From the NCBI RefSeq assembly GCF_900217795.1, contig NZ_OBMQ01000013.1, positions 1 through 64,000 on the forward strand: a DNA stretch of 64,000 nt, in the 5' to 3' direction. The notes beneath the pieces are model-generated. The model did not search any database, had not been told where the DNA came from, and saw only the letters and a program-made list of their open reading frames with translations. This stretch comes from Ureibacillus xyleni (GTDB taxonomy: Bacteria; Bacillota; Bacilli; Bacillales_A; Planococcaceae). A program made the translations under genes and the position numbers. Position 1 is the stretch's first letter; every line of letters starts with the position of its first letter. Below, one piece after another: positions 25,088 to 33,469 of this stretch.

Positions 25088-25315
25088 TTATCCTTTTTTA
25101 ATAAAGAACTTAATTACATCTGCTTCTGTTGATTGATCTAAAATTTGATGTCCACCTGATGTAGCCCATGCCGGAATATCTGATAATGCGCCTTTATCTG
25201 TTACTTGCACTTCTAAAACTTGACCTGATTGTAGTGCATCCATTGCCTTTTTTGTTCGTACAATTGGCATCGGACACGCTAATCCTTTTGCATCTAACAC
25301 TTGCGTTACTTCCAT
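25088..25315 (-). CDS. TusA-family sulfur carrier
   Basis: A 75-residue two-layer alpha/beta protein with the TusA signature LACPMPIVRTKKAM, whose Cys carries persulfide sulfur, and the downstream VQVTDKGALSDIPAWA loop. It shuttles sulfane sulfur between rhodaneses and other acceptors in the cytoplasm. The ATG follows AAAGGAG. It lies in the operon 39 bases after the rhodanese-MBL gene. Confidence 0.92.
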   Translation of the reverse strand: MEVTQVLDAKGLACPMPIVRTKKAMDALQSGQVLEVQVTDKGALSDIPAWATSGGHQILDQSTEADVIKFFIKKG

Positions 25316-25354
25316 ATCTATTGTCTCCTTTTATTTCCTATTTCATGTACTTTA

Positions 25355-26482
25355 TTAACGCACTGCACAACGGTTTGGACCGATTTCCATCTCTGTTTGT
25401 TCCTCGTTGTCAGGTGTGATTTTCCCCATATTCACTTGACGAATTTGTTGATATGCATTTGGTTGTGGTGGTAAGTTATCTGTTACTGTACGACGGAATT
25501 CTTCTTCACTTTCAATGTTTAAACCGTGATTCTCCGCAAATAAATTGCCTAAACGTTTCGCTACAGTTCCATCTTCGTTTAACTCTTCAATAATCATAAA
25601 GTGAGCAGGTAACACAATTAAATCTTCTGCTAATTCACGATAACGACGATATAATGTTTCACGAAGATCACCTACCCAGTCCTCTGCAAGACCTGCTAAA
25701 TCCGGACGACCGATTGAATCGATGAATAAAATATCTCCTGTTAATAAATACTTGTTATCAACGACGAATGATGTTGAACCAATCGTGTGACCAGGTGAGT
25801 ATAGTGCGCCTACTTCAATTTGAGAGGCACCTACTTTCACTGTTAAACCATCTTCAAGAGGTGTGTAATCGAATACGACTTCTTCTGCATCTTTTGGTGG
25901 TAAGTAATACGTAGCTCCTGTTGCTTCTGCGATATGACGACCACCTGAGATGTGATCGGCATGTAAGTGCGTATCAAATACATGTTTAATTTCAACATTT
26001 TTTTCTTTCGCAAAGTTTGTGAATACTTCTGTGAATCGAACAGCATCGATAATCGCTGCTTCTCCTTCAGAAATCACCATGTAAGAAAGACAGCCTTTAC
26101 CTAGACGAACAAATTGGTACAGTTCGCCACCACCCGTTAAATCGCCCACTTTAATTGGTTCAAGGTACGAACTCCAAGATTTCATACCACCTTCAAGGTA
26201 GAACACATCGCGACCAGCTTCTGCCACCATCTCCGCCACCATAACCGAAGAACCTTCTTTTGCACATACAACTAATACATCTTTATCTGTCGGAAGTTTT
26301 GGAATGATTTCCTCTACACCATCTAGTAAATCGAAATAAGGAATATTTAAATACTCAAAGTTGTGTCCTTCAATTTTCCAATCGTCATAAGCATCCGTAT
26401 TACGTACATCTAAAATAAATAATGGTTGTTTTTCAATTAGTTTACGAGCTACTTGCGCTGCTGTCATTTTAATAATTGTCAT
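25355..26482 (-). CDS. Rhodanese-MBL persulfide dioxygenase-type fusion
   Basis: A 375-residue protein. The N-terminal rhodanese domain (about 5-110) has active-site loop VVCAKEGSS (Cys present). The C-terminal metallo-beta-lactamase domain (about 120-350) has the HxHxDH motif in [12 protein letters not shown], a PGHT His and a LTGDILF Asp, as in ETHE1-type iron(II) persulfide dioxygenases. CstB of Staphylococcus joins similar activities but with the MBL part first. A Cys-containing tail (NRCAVR) follows. It likely oxidises low-molecular-weight persulfide to sulfite/thiosulfate. A CstR-type operator overlaps the leader. Confidence 0.88.
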   Translation of the reverse strand: MTIIKMTAAQVARKLIEKQPLFILDVRNTDAYDDWKIEGHNFEYLNIPYFDLLDGVEEIIPKLPTDKDVLVVCAKEGSSVMVAEMVAEAGRDVFYLEGGMKSWSSYLEPIKVGDLTGGGELYQFVRLGKGCLSYMVISEGEAAIIDAVRFTEVFTNFAKEKNVEIKHVFDTHLHADHISGGRHIAEATGATYYLPPKDAEEVVFDYTPLEDGLTVKVGASQIEVGALYSPGHTIGSTSFVVDNKYLLTGDILFIDSIGRPDLAGLAEDWVGDLRETLYRRYRELAEDLIVLPAHFMIIEELNEDGTVAKRLGNLFAENHGLNIESEEEFRRTVTDNLPPQPNAYQQIRQVNMGKITPDNEEQTEMEIGPNRCAVR

Positions 26483-26488
26483 ATAAAA

Positions 26489-26504
26489 TTACCCCCATAG
26501 GTAT
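26489..26504. promoter_or_regulatory. CstR-type operator upstream of the rhodanese-MBL gene
   Basis: TTACCCCCATAGGTAT differs from the consensus ATACCCCTATAGGTAT at two positions and lies 7 bases before the start codon. Confidence 0.65.
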
Positions 26505-26598
26505 TATTTTTTAGTTTTTTAAGTGGAAGAGCTTTCCCTTCCACTAGTTTTCCCGAATGATCTGATATTAAGTATTTCAAAATTTAACTACTTTGGCA

Positions 26599-26994
26599 TT
26601 AGAATGTTAAAGTTGGTGCTGCATCTTTTGCAAATTCAAGGAATGTAACAGCTCCGCCAACTTCAATCCCATCAATAAAGTCTTCTTTCGTTAAGCCCAT
26701 TACATCCATTGTCATTTGACACCCGATAAATTTTACGCCCATTTCTTGTGCCATTTCAACTAATTGTGGAATGCCTGGTACGTTTGCTTTTGCGAATCCT
26801 TCCGCAAAATGCTCTTTTCCTGCTGGCATCGGTAATTGTTGCATTGCTTGCTTATGGATTAAGTTAAGTCCCTCAAATGTAAAGAAGATCGCTACCTCTT
26901 TCTCTGTTGCGGCGGCTGCCGTTGCAATGTTAAATACTTTATACGCGTCAAATAACCCACCATTACTTGCAATAATTGCTACTTTGTTAGACAT
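26599..26994 (-). CDS. DsrE/DsrF-like protein
   Basis: A 131-residue protein of the DsrE/DrsH-like family. The N-terminal strand-loop-helix is IIASNGGLFDAYKVFNIATA. IFFTFEGLNL and the Cys-containing VKFIGCQMTMDVMGL, the usual sulfur-acceptor position, follow. These proteins relay persulfide sulfur with TusA and rhodaneses. The neighbours on both sides are rhodanese and TusA genes. The ATG follows GGAGGA. Confidence 0.88.
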   Translation of the reverse strand: MSNKVAIIASNGGLFDAYKVFNIATAAAATEKEVAIFFTFEGLNLIHKQAMQQLPMPAGKEHFAEGFAKANVPGIPQLVEMAQEMGVKFIGCQMTMDVMGLTKEDFIDGIEVGGAVTFLEFAKDAAPTLTF

Positions 26995-27022
26995 AATAAA
27001 TTCCTCCAGTTAATTTAAGTTT

Positions 27023-27586
27023 TTATATTTTTTTTGCTAAATCGCCATTCCAAGAACTCATTCCTGGTAGCACGTTTACAACTTTCGTAAAACCTTTTTC
27101 CGCTAATTTCTGTGCGGCTAAATCGCTACGTGTCCCTGTACGACAAATCACATAAATCTCTTGGTCTTTATCCAGTTCATCTAAGCGGCCTTCTAATTCA
27201 CCCATTGGGATTGATTTAGAGCCTTCAATATGACCAAAAGCATATTCTGCTTCTTCACGAACATCTAGAATAATACCGCCATTTGTAGCACGGTCGATTA
27301 TTTCTTCATTGGTAATCGTATTTTCAAACTTCTTTTCCGAATCAAGGTCATCGCCACTTTTACGGATGTAATGCAGTAATACACCATCCTCTTCTTTCGT
27401 CCCAAGATACTGATGCCCGACACTTTCAGACCATGCTTTTAGGTCCGCAATCGAGCCTTTATCGGTAGCTTGCACTTCTAGTATTTGACCATCTTCTACA
27501 TCATTCATTGCCTTTTTCGTTTTAACAATGGGCATTGGACATGCAAGACCTTTACAATCTAAATTTACATCTGCTTTAATTGACAT
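27023..27586 (-). CDS. TusA-rhodanese fusion (CstA-like)
   Basis: A 187-residue protein. The TusA domain (about 1-75) has LACPMPIVKTKKAM, a linker follows, and the rhodanese domain (about 90-187) has active-site loop VICRTGTRS. It resembles part of staphylococcal CstA, which has rhodanese-TusA-rhodanese. Here the N-terminal rhodanese is missing. Intramolecular sulfur transfer between the two Cys is expected. An operator of the CstR type lies just upstream at 27601. Confidence 0.9.
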   Translation of the reverse strand: MSIKADVNLDCKGLACPMPIVKTKKAMNDVEDGQILEVQATDKGSIADLKAWSESVGHQYLGTKEEDGVLLHYIRKSGDDLDSEKKFENTITNEEIIDRATNGGIILDVREEAEYAFGHIEGSKSIPMGELEGRLDELDKDQEIYVICRTGTRSDLAAQKLAEKGFTKVVNVLPGMSSWNGDLAKKI

Positions 27587-27600
27587 TTCAAAACCTCCAC

Positions 27601-27616
27601 ATACCTACAAGGGTAT
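27601..27616. promoter_or_regulatory. CstR-type operator upstream of the TusA-rhodanese gene
   Basis: ATACCTACAAGGGTAT carries the common ATACC-N6-GGTAT arms, 15 bases before the start codon. Confidence 0.65.
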
Positions 27617-27633
27617 TGTTTTTCGCAAAAAAA

Positions 27634-27930
27634 TTACTCGACTTTACCTTCCCAACTCATCATTCCACCAGTCATGTTTGTTACATCAAACCCTTGACTT
27701 TGTAGATAGTGCGTTGCCTGACCACTGCGCCCACCTGAACGGCATACCATAATATAAGGTTTGTTTTTATCCAGTTCGTGTGAACGAAACTCCAGCAATC
27801 CTAATGGAATATGCGTAATGCCAGGGATGTGACCTGCTTGCACCTCATCCACTTCGCGAACATCAATTAGATTTAGCTGTTCCCCATTTTCTATACGTTG
27901 TTGAACTTCTTTTGCACTAATTTCTTTCAT
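27634..27930 (-). CDS. Single-domain rhodanese
   Basis: A 98-residue stand-alone rhodanese with LIDVREVDEVQAGHIPG and the active-site loop MVCRSGGRS (Cys nucleophile). It transfers sulfane sulfur to small thiols or partner proteins. The ATG follows AGGAGG, and the gene sits in the cluster 24 bases after the membrane-linked rhodanese. Confidence 0.92.
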   Translation of the reverse strand: MKEISAKEVQQRIENGEQLNLIDVREVDEVQAGHIPGITHIPLGLLEFRSHELDKNKPYIMVCRSGGRSGQATHYLQSQGFDVTNMTGGMMSWEGKVE

Positions 27931-27954
27931 TTTATTTTCCTCCTAAATTAATAA

Positions 27955-28302
27955 TTAACCTCTCCAAGAACTCATGCCACCACGAACATTTGTGATGTTT
28001 TCATAGCCCAATTTTTTTAGTTGTTTACATGCTTGGGCGCTACGCATTCCACTTTGACAAATGACTACAATCTCTTTGTCCTTTGGGAGCTTTGAGAGAT
28101 CTGAACCTAATGGCATATTTTTAAACTGATGAATATTTCGAGATTTATATTCACCTTGTGTGCGTACATCGACGAATACTTTATCCTTGTCATTTAATAT
28201 TCCTTTTAGTGTTTCAGTCGTTATAGTTTTTGTTCCTTTAACCGGTCTCATACGCCAAAGGATAAAAACAATTGCCACCGCAATTATGATCCAAATTTCC
28301 AT
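27955..28302 (-). CDS. Membrane-anchored rhodanese
   Basis: A 115-residue protein. A short N-terminal TM (residues 2-18, IWIIIAVAIVFILW) is followed by a rhodanese domain with VDVRTQGEYKSRNI and active loop VICQSGMRS. The catalytic domain should face the cytoplasm if the N-terminus is outside. It is first of the enzyme genes after the cstR-like repressor. Confidence 0.9.
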   Translation of the reverse strand: MEIWIIIAVAIVFILWRMRPVKGTKTITTETLKGILNDKDKVFVDVRTQGEYKSRNIHQFKNMPLGSDLSKLPKDKEIVVICQSGMRSAQACKQLKKLGYENITNVRGGMSSWRG

Positions 28303-28316
28303 GAATGTACTCCTCC

Positions 28317-28332
28317 ATACCTATATGGGTAT
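28317..28332. promoter_or_regulatory. CstR-type operator between repressor and rhodanese genes
   Basis: ATACCTATATGGGTAT lies 15 bases upstream of the membrane-rhodanese start codon. Confidence 0.7.
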
Positions 28333-28362
28333 ACTTTTATTGAAAAAGAAAAGTCGATTTTT

Positions 28363-28626
28363 TTAACGACTTTTAACTAACAAATCCATTGCTTCTTGTA
28401 TTGAGTCATTCGCAGTATCGTCGTTATGCTTTGCCTCCAAGATACATTCTTTTAGGTTTTGGCTAACGATTACACCTATAGTATGATCAACACCTGAACG
28501 GACAGCAGATAGTTGAGTGACGACGGCTTTACAATCTTTTTCTTCATCCATCATTTTCAATATCCCTCGAAGTTGACCTTCAATACGTTTGATACGATTT
28601 TTTATTTTAACGTCGTCCGAATTCAA
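28363..28626 (-). CDS. cstR: CstR-type persulfide-sensing repressor (CsoR/RcnR family)
   Basis: An 87-residue all-helical CsoR-family protein with TTG start after GGGAGG. It has the basic KNRIKRIEGQLRGI helix and two Cys (C32 and C61). The position four before C61 is Asn57, where copper-sensing CsoR proteins have His. Loss of that His with both Cys kept is the signature of CstR, which forms inter-subunit polysulfide links and releases DNA. It should repress the rhodanese/TusA/MBL genes through the six ATACC-N6-GGTAT sites. Confidence 0.88.
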   Translation of the reverse strand: MNSDDVKIKNRIKRIEGQLRGILKMMDEEKDCKAVVTQLSAVRSGVDHTIGVIVSQNLKECILEAKHNDDTANDSIQEAMDLLVKSR

Positions 28627-28674
28627 TTGTGCCGCCTCCCTTATGTTATTTTCTCTTACTGATATACATATATT

Positions 28675-28690
28675 ATACCCCTATAGGTAT
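28675..28690. promoter_or_regulatory. CstR-type operator upstream of cstR
   Basis: ATACCCCTATAGGTAT is identical to the site at 35509 upstream of the second repressor gene. Autoregulation is expected. Confidence 0.75.
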
Positions 28691-28761
28691 AGTGTCAACA
28701 GATATAATAAAAATTTCTTTTGTTTTTAGATTCTCCAAAAATTGAAGAACGATACACTTCT

Positions 28762-29838
28762 TTATATAGATGCATTGGGGATGGTAACAATAAACGTATG
28801 ATGGTATCCATCTGAAGTTAATTGGATCTTGCCTTTATGTTGTGCAAGGATTTCTTTTGATATGGCTAGGCCTAACCCTTTACCAATCGTATTATTCGTA
28901 GATTCTGTCCGATAAAATCGTTCAAATATACTTTCTCTTTCTTCCTTTGAAATAAATTGACCTTCTCCACTTACAGAAATGCAATAAGATTCATTGACTT
29001 TTTTCCCTGTTATCACGATTGGCTTATACCCCGTGTAGTAACGTATGGCATTATCAATCAAATTACTCATAACCTGAGTTATCCCATTCGGATCAATGCG
29101 AATCAATTGTTGATCAATGTCCGTTCTAATATCGATATTTTTTCCTTTCATGGACCAACTAAACATGTGAACTACTTGATTGATGATTTCAGAAATTTGT
29201 ATTACTTGTTTTTGAACAAATTTTTGATGTTGCACGTATTCAAATTCTTCAATTGCCTTTAGTTGTTCTAACATAGTAATCAAGCGATTGGATTCTTGTT
29301 GAAGCGCATGAAATAACTCTTTATCACCAGTTATGATTCCGCTTTGTAACGCCTTTAAATATCCGTTTAAATTGGTTAAAGGTGTGCGAAATTCATGAGA
29401 AAAATCAGACAATTGTTTGTGCCTTTGAATTTTATTGCACTCCAGTTGATCCACTAGCTCATTAAAATGATAGATTAACTCTTCCATTTCACCATCAGAT
29501 TGAAATTGGATATTCTGTACTTTATGACCTTGTTTTAAGCTTTTCATCGACTCTATTAATACGGTTAAAGGTTTCATTAATTTACGTGTAAAGTAATACT
29601 GGATGACTATGGCGAGAACAATAAATACCCCAACTAGGATCCATAAATATTGCAATAAGACCGCTTTAAATAATTTTGTTTGTTGATTACTCACCATTTC
29701 ATCAAATATTTGACAAGCTGCTTCATAAATCGACCATCCAGAAAGTAATATGAATGCAACAATGATGAAACTATTGGCTATGGTTAAGCGCCACAAAAAC
29801 TTTTTCGGTAACAACGATGTAAGTTTATCCTGTAACAA
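28762..29838 (-). CDS. Sensor histidine kinase
   Basis: About 358 residues from the TTG at 29838. A longer ATG frame (29928) would overlap the response regulator by 104 bases and adds no known domain, so the TTG preceded by GGAATGGGG is preferred. Two TM helices flank a short loop (LTIANSFIIVAFILLSGW and LQYLWILVGVFIVLAIVIQY). HAMP, a HisKA box (FSHEFRTPLTNL, phospho-His) and HATPase motifs (NLIDNAIRY, GKGLGLAI) follow. It overlaps the regulator gene by 14 bases, so the two form a pair. The stimulus is unknown. Confidence 0.85.
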   Translation of the reverse strand: MLQDKLTSLLPKKFLWRLTIANSFIIVAFILLSGWSIYEAACQIFDEMVSNQQTKLFKAVLLQYLWILVGVFIVLAIVIQYYFTRKLMKPLTVLIESMKSLKQGHKVQNIQFQSDGEMEELIYHFNELVDQLECNKIQRHKQLSDFSHEFRTPLTNLNGYLKALQSGIITGDKELFHALQQESNRLITMLEQLKAIEEFEYVQHQKFVQKQVIQISEIINQVVHMFSWSMKGKNIDIRTDIDQQLIRIDPNGITQVMSNLIDNAIRYYTGYKPIVITGKKVNESYCISVSGEGQFISKEERESIFERFYRTESTNNTIGKGLGLAISKEILAQHKGKIQLTSDGYHHTFIVTIPNASI

Positions 29839-30508
29839 ACTTATACCCCATTCCCCGAACTGTTTGAATCCTTTTTGGCTTACTTGGATTTTCTTCAATC
29901 TTTTCACGAAGTTTTTTAATATGTGCATCGATTGTTCTAACCATTACTTCTTTTTCAAGATATGGATACAAATGCTGTAATAAATTTTCACGGGGTAATA
30001 CGAGGTTGGGGTTTTCCATGAAGTGATACAATAATTGAAATTCATGTTTCGTCAGGTGAATTTCTTGATCATATAAAAGCACTTCTCCTTTTCTCGGTTT
30101 TATACATAACCCTCCGTATGAAATTTTTTGACAAAATTGACCTGTCCTTCTTAAAACAGCTTCTACATGCGCAAGTAATTCTTCTGGATCAAACGGTTTT
30201 GTCATATAATCATCAGCACCTAATCGAAGCCCATGTATTTTATCCGCTGTTTGTACTTTTGCACTTAACATAATAATGGATACTTCATTTCTTTCTTGCT
30301 CTTTTATCCATTCACACAATTCTTCACCACTGATTTTCGGAAGCATTAAATCCAAGATAATTAAACAGGGATGCTCATTCAGAAATACATCTTTTGCGTT
30401 TTCTCCATCTGCTGCTTCTACCACTTCATAGCCTTCCTTTTGTAAATAAATCTTAATTAAGTTTCGAATCATTTGGTCATCTTCAACAATTAAGATCTTT
30501 TGTTTCAA
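29825..30508 (-). CDS. OmpR/PhoB-type response regulator
   Basis: A 227-residue protein with TTG start after GGGGTG. The receiver domain (1-120) has the acidic pair VEDD, phospho-acceptor Asp in LIILDLMLPK and Lys in YMTKPFDP. The winged-helix DNA-binding domain (about 130-225) has LTKHEFQLLYHF, VRTIDAHIKKLREKIE and GMGYKFV. It is paired with the downstream kinase. The thioredoxin/CcdA genes upstream in the same orientation are the likely regulon neighbours. Confidence 0.9.
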   Translation of the reverse strand: MKQKILIVEDDQMIRNLIKIYLQKEGYEVVEAADGENAKDVFLNEHPCLIILDLMLPKISGEELCEWIKEQERNEVSIIMLSAKVQTADKIHGLRLGADDYMTKPFDPEELLAHVEAVLRRTGQFCQKISYGGLCIKPRKGEVLLYDQEIHLTKHEFQLLYHFMENPNLVLPRENLLQHLYPYLEKEVMVRTIDAHIKKLREKIEENPSKPKRIQTVRGMGYKFVTG

Positions 30509-30529
30509 AATGACACCCCATTTTAGTGA

Positions 30530-31099
30530 TTACTCTAATTTCTCAAACTCTCTGATCATTAAATCGTAATTCATCGCACCTAATGCGACATATTGAATTC
30601 TCCCTTTTGAATCAATCATATAAGACGTTGGATAAGCTTGCACACGATACAATTCGGCCACATCTCCATTTTGATCAATTAAAACGGGAAACGTGAACGC
30701 TCTATCTTGAATAAAGTTCTCAACAGTTGTCAATGAATTTTCTGTCTGCGTTAAGTTAATAGCCAACACGACGACATCCTCATCTTCAGAAAATTTCTGT
30801 ATATCGGGCATCTCTGCTCGACAAGGTGGACACCAAGTAGCCCAAAAATTAAGGAACACCTTTTTTCCTTTAAAATCGGAAAGGGAAAGAACCTCCCCAT
30901 CTAATGTTTCCAACGAAAAGTTAGGTGCGACATTTCCACGTTGAACGCCCACTACATTTGTCTCTTTAATGTCAATGTCAGTATTTGAAGAAACTACTGG
31001 ATTCCCTGTTTCTGATTGATCAGACTGTGTGGAAATATATTGGAATAACGCATAACTAATCATCGCAATTAACAGTACACCAAATATCACTTTTCTCAC
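30530..31099 (-). CDS. ResA/TlpA-like thiol-disulfide protein 1
   Basis: A 189-residue protein with GTG start after AGGAGG. An N-terminal anchor (4-20) is followed by a thioredoxin fold with active site NFWATWCPPCRAEMP (CPPC). The family reduces extracytoplasmic disulfides using electrons from CcdA, encoded 16 bases upstream. It is a paralogue of the protein at 32561-33223, which shares the ATWCPPCRAEMP block. Confidence 0.88.
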   Translation of the reverse strand: MRKVIFGVLLIAMISYALFQYISTQSDQSETGNPVVSSNTDIDIKETNVVGVQRGNVAPNFSLETLDGEVLSLSDFKGKKVFLNFWATWCPPCRAEMPDIQKFSEDEDVVVLAINLTQTENSLTTVENFIQDRAFTFPVLIDQNGDVAELYRVQAYPTSYMIDSKGRIQYVALGAMNYDLMIREFEKLE

Positions 31100-31115
31100 T
31101 GCTATTTACCTCCTT

Positions 31116-31871
31116 CTATCCTAAATTGGATAACCATGTCCCATCAATTAATTTTAATAAAAACGCACTTAATCGAGGCATTTGTCCAAAAAATAGGAGG
31201 ATCCCCATTAGAATCATCAGAACGCCTCCCATTTTCATAATGATGCCAGTTTTCCTTAAAATCCATTTAGAAGATCCGACGAAAAACGTGAGAATAATAA
31301 ACGGAACCGCAAAACCAATGACATACATCAATGTATAGAGAAGACCTTGACTTGGATTGGTTGCAGCTAACAACAAGATTGATGCAAAAATTGGACCAAT
31401 ACAAGGAGTCCACCCTGCTGCAAAACCTAATCCAACAAAAAATGTACCTAAAAAGCTCGTCGATTTCTTCGTATAGTGAAATCGTTTTTCCTTCATAAAT
31501 AAAGGAATCGTTAACCAACCAGCTACCAAAAATCCCATAAAGACAATAAAGATTCCAGCTAGTCGTTGGATCAATAATGCGGTATTCCCTATTAATAATT
31601 GTTGCAACCACTGCCCTAGAAAAGAAGCACTAGCACCTAAACTAATAAAGACAACACCTATTCCAAGTAAAAAGATAATGGAATGACTGAATATTCTTTT
31701 GCGAAGTCTAGTAGTTTGTTCTGCTTGAATTTCCATTACACTGATGCCTGTAATATAGGATAAATAGGCAGGAAATAGTGGTAGAACACACGGAGATAAA
31801 AAAGAAATAGCACCCGCTCCAAAAGCTAAAAGCATTCCAACTAATAAGACCGTATCTGTCTCTATAATCAT
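31116..31871 (-). CDS. ccdA: CcdA-family transmembrane electron carrier
   Basis: A 251-residue protein with six TM helices. The conserved Cys are in SFLSPCVLPLFPAYLSY (TM1) and AAGWTPCIGPIFAS (TM4). CcdA passes electrons from cytoplasmic thioredoxin to extracytoplasmic ResA-like partners, two of which flank it here. The ATG follows GAGGTG. It abuts the upstream membrane-protein gene with a 4-base gap. Confidence 0.92.
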   Translation of the reverse strand: MIIETDTVLLVGMLLAFGAGAISFLSPCVLPLFPAYLSYITGISVMEIQAEQTTRLRKRIFSHSIIFLLGIGVVFISLGASASFLGQWLQQLLIGNTALLIQRLAGIFIVFMGFLVAGWLTIPLFMKEKRFHYTKKSTSFLGTFFVGLGFAAGWTPCIGPIFASILLLAATNPSQGLLYTLMYVIGFAVPFIILTFFVGSSKWILRKTGIIMKMGGVLMILMGILLFFGQMPRLSAFLLKLIDGTWLSNLG

Positions 31872-31875
31872 TTGA

Positions 31876-32508
31876 TCACCTCTTCAATTTAATAGAAATA
31901 AGAACAATGGTCATAAATAAAAAGAATAATAAAATAAACGGCCATGATAATAGATACCCAAACACTGATACAAAAGGTTGTGTAAAAAACATCAATAGTG
32001 TCCCAACTAACCAACTAATCAAGAGAATGGAATATAAAGTGACCGTTGAAAGCTTTTCTTTTAAATAATAAAAAATAGTCACTAGAATCCCATAGAAAAT
32101 CAAATTGGTTAAAGAATAAACATTTTGATCTTGTACAAATTGAATAAATTCAAACATGAATGATGCCGTCAATATAATGGGAATCAATAAACTTATTATT
32201 GGAAGTTTATTTTTTCTCTGTTTATAAATTAATCGTAAAATACTACCAATAATGGCAACATAAAAAGAAGTTGAATCAACGGGATATGCTAAGATAGCAA
32301 GTGGATCTTTTACAAAAATTGAGAGATTTAAAAGAACTTTCCCAATCCACATAAATATCACGAAATTGATGAAAAAATCAGTAACTTCTTCTAACTGTTT
32401 TCTCTTCTGTTCTTTACTAGATGGATTCATCCAATAAAAAAGTAATAAACCTGCGACAATGCTAAAAAAAATAGTAGCTAATGAAAAAATTTTTGCAGTA
32501 ATAGCCAT
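31876..32508 (-). CDS. Polytopic membrane protein of the thioredoxin/CcdA cluster
   Basis: A 210-residue protein with about six to seven hydrophobic helices and few charged loops (PSSKEQKRKQLEEVTD after TM1). There is no Cys pair. The start ATG follows AGGAGG, and the gene is sandwiched between a ResA-like gene and ccdA. Similar unnamed proteins occur beside ccdA-resA pairs in Bacillales. No enzymatic motif was seen. Confidence 0.6.
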   Translation of the reverse strand: MAITAKIFSLATIFFSIVAGLLLFYWMNPSSKEQKRKQLEEVTDFFINFVIFMWIGKVLLNLSIFVKDPLAILAYPVDSTSFYVAIIGSILRLIYKQRKNKLPIISLLIPIILTASFMFEFIQFVQDQNVYSLTNLIFYGILVTIFYYLKEKLSTVTLYSILLISWLVGTLLMFFTQPFVSVFGYLLSWPFILLFFLFMTIVLISIKLKR

Positions 32509-32560
32509 TTCACACCTCCTCTAAATTGTAAATATTTAAAAATGACTCATTTCGGTAGTA

Positions 32561-33223
32561 CTAGCCTTCTTGTTCCCCATCGTACATTTGAATAGACTTG
32601 ATCATATCCTCCATGATTTGTTCATCCATCGAGCCGACGAACTTTTGAAAGATCCGTCCTTTTGCATCGATAATATAACTTGTTGGAATGGTAAGTATTT
32701 CATAGAGCTTTCCAACAGATCCACTTTCATCTAATACAACTGGAAATGTTAATCCATACTCATTGATGAACTTTTCCACTGCTTGTTTTCCTTCATCCAG
32801 AGCCGTTAAGTTTACGGCAATAATTTCAACGCCATTATCTTTATTTTTTTCATAAAAATTTTGCATATGGGGCATTTCTGCTCGACATGGTGGACACCAA
32901 GTAGCCCAGAAATTTAGAATGACGATTTTACCTCTAAGGTCGGAAAGATTAATATGGGTCCCATTCATATCCGACAAAGTAAAATCCGGAGCAAATTCAA
33001 CGTCTAGTGATGAATGACTTGACTCGATGATCCCGGTCTTTTTCGAATTATCGTTTGTATTTTTAGCCGGCTCTAGAGGCTGTCCTATTCCACTCGCTAC
33101 ATCTTCCGTTTGGTTCGCATTCTCTATTGTGGAATCACTTGCCTTTTCCTTCATTAGAGAATCATAAAAGGCATAACCCGCTAAAAATCCGATAAGTATG
33201 AAAGGTAACAATTTTTTAATCAC
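32561..33223 (-). CDS. ResA/TlpA-like thiol-disulfide protein 2
   Basis: A 220-residue protein with GTG start after GGAGGAG. An N-terminal TM anchor (about 3-20) and a polar linker (25-75) precede a thioredoxin domain with NFWATWCPPCRAEMP. It is the first gene of the redox relay (ResA2 - membrane protein - CcdA - ResA1 - regulator - kinase). It probably works outside the membrane on disulfides or persulfides. Confidence 0.88.
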   Translation of the reverse strand: MIKKLLPFILIGFLAGYAFYDSLMKEKASDSTIENANQTEDVASGIGQPLEPAKNTNDNSKKTGIIESSHSSLDVEFAPDFTLSDMNGTHINLSDLRGKIVILNFWATWCPPCRAEMPHMQNFYEKNKDNGVEIIAVNLTALDEGKQAVEKFINEYGLTFPVVLDESGSVGKLYEILTIPTSYIIDAKGRIFQKFVGSMDEQIMEDMIKSIQMYDGEQEG

Positions 33224-33365
33224 GAAAGCGTCTCCTCCTAATAGCGTCTCAATTTTTACTCTTGTTCTTTGAATTATGGAGTAGAATTGTGAAAATTTCG
33301 TTAAAATGAAACAAAAAAATTACTTAAAGAAATAATCTTTTCTAAACAAATCAAAAGCCTTTAAA

Positions 33366-33421
33366 TAAAAGGGATGAAACCAAAAGATGAAGACGCTTCT
33401 TCACCAATTGACTCATCCCTA
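33366..33421 (-). terminator. Terminator after the CoA-disulfide reductase gene
   Basis: On the minus strand AGGGATGA pairs with TCATCCCT. An inner GGTGAAGA/TCTTCATC arm and a following TTTTATTT are present. Confidence 0.7.
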
Positions 33422-33469
33422 GATAAATATTTACTTCAATTTTGATATACTACTTATTGCTTGTTATTT

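Noticed and set aside
29839-29928. Longer N-terminus for the histidine kinase (ATG at 29928)
   Set aside because: It would overlap the response regulator by 104 bases. The extra residues are simply the regulator's coding sequence in another frame, while a TTG at 29838 has suitable spacing to GGGG.
31267-31611. Minus-strand frame of 114 codons within ccdA
   Set aside because: It shares the strand with ccdA in another frame. CcdA motifs are intact, so this is a shadow.
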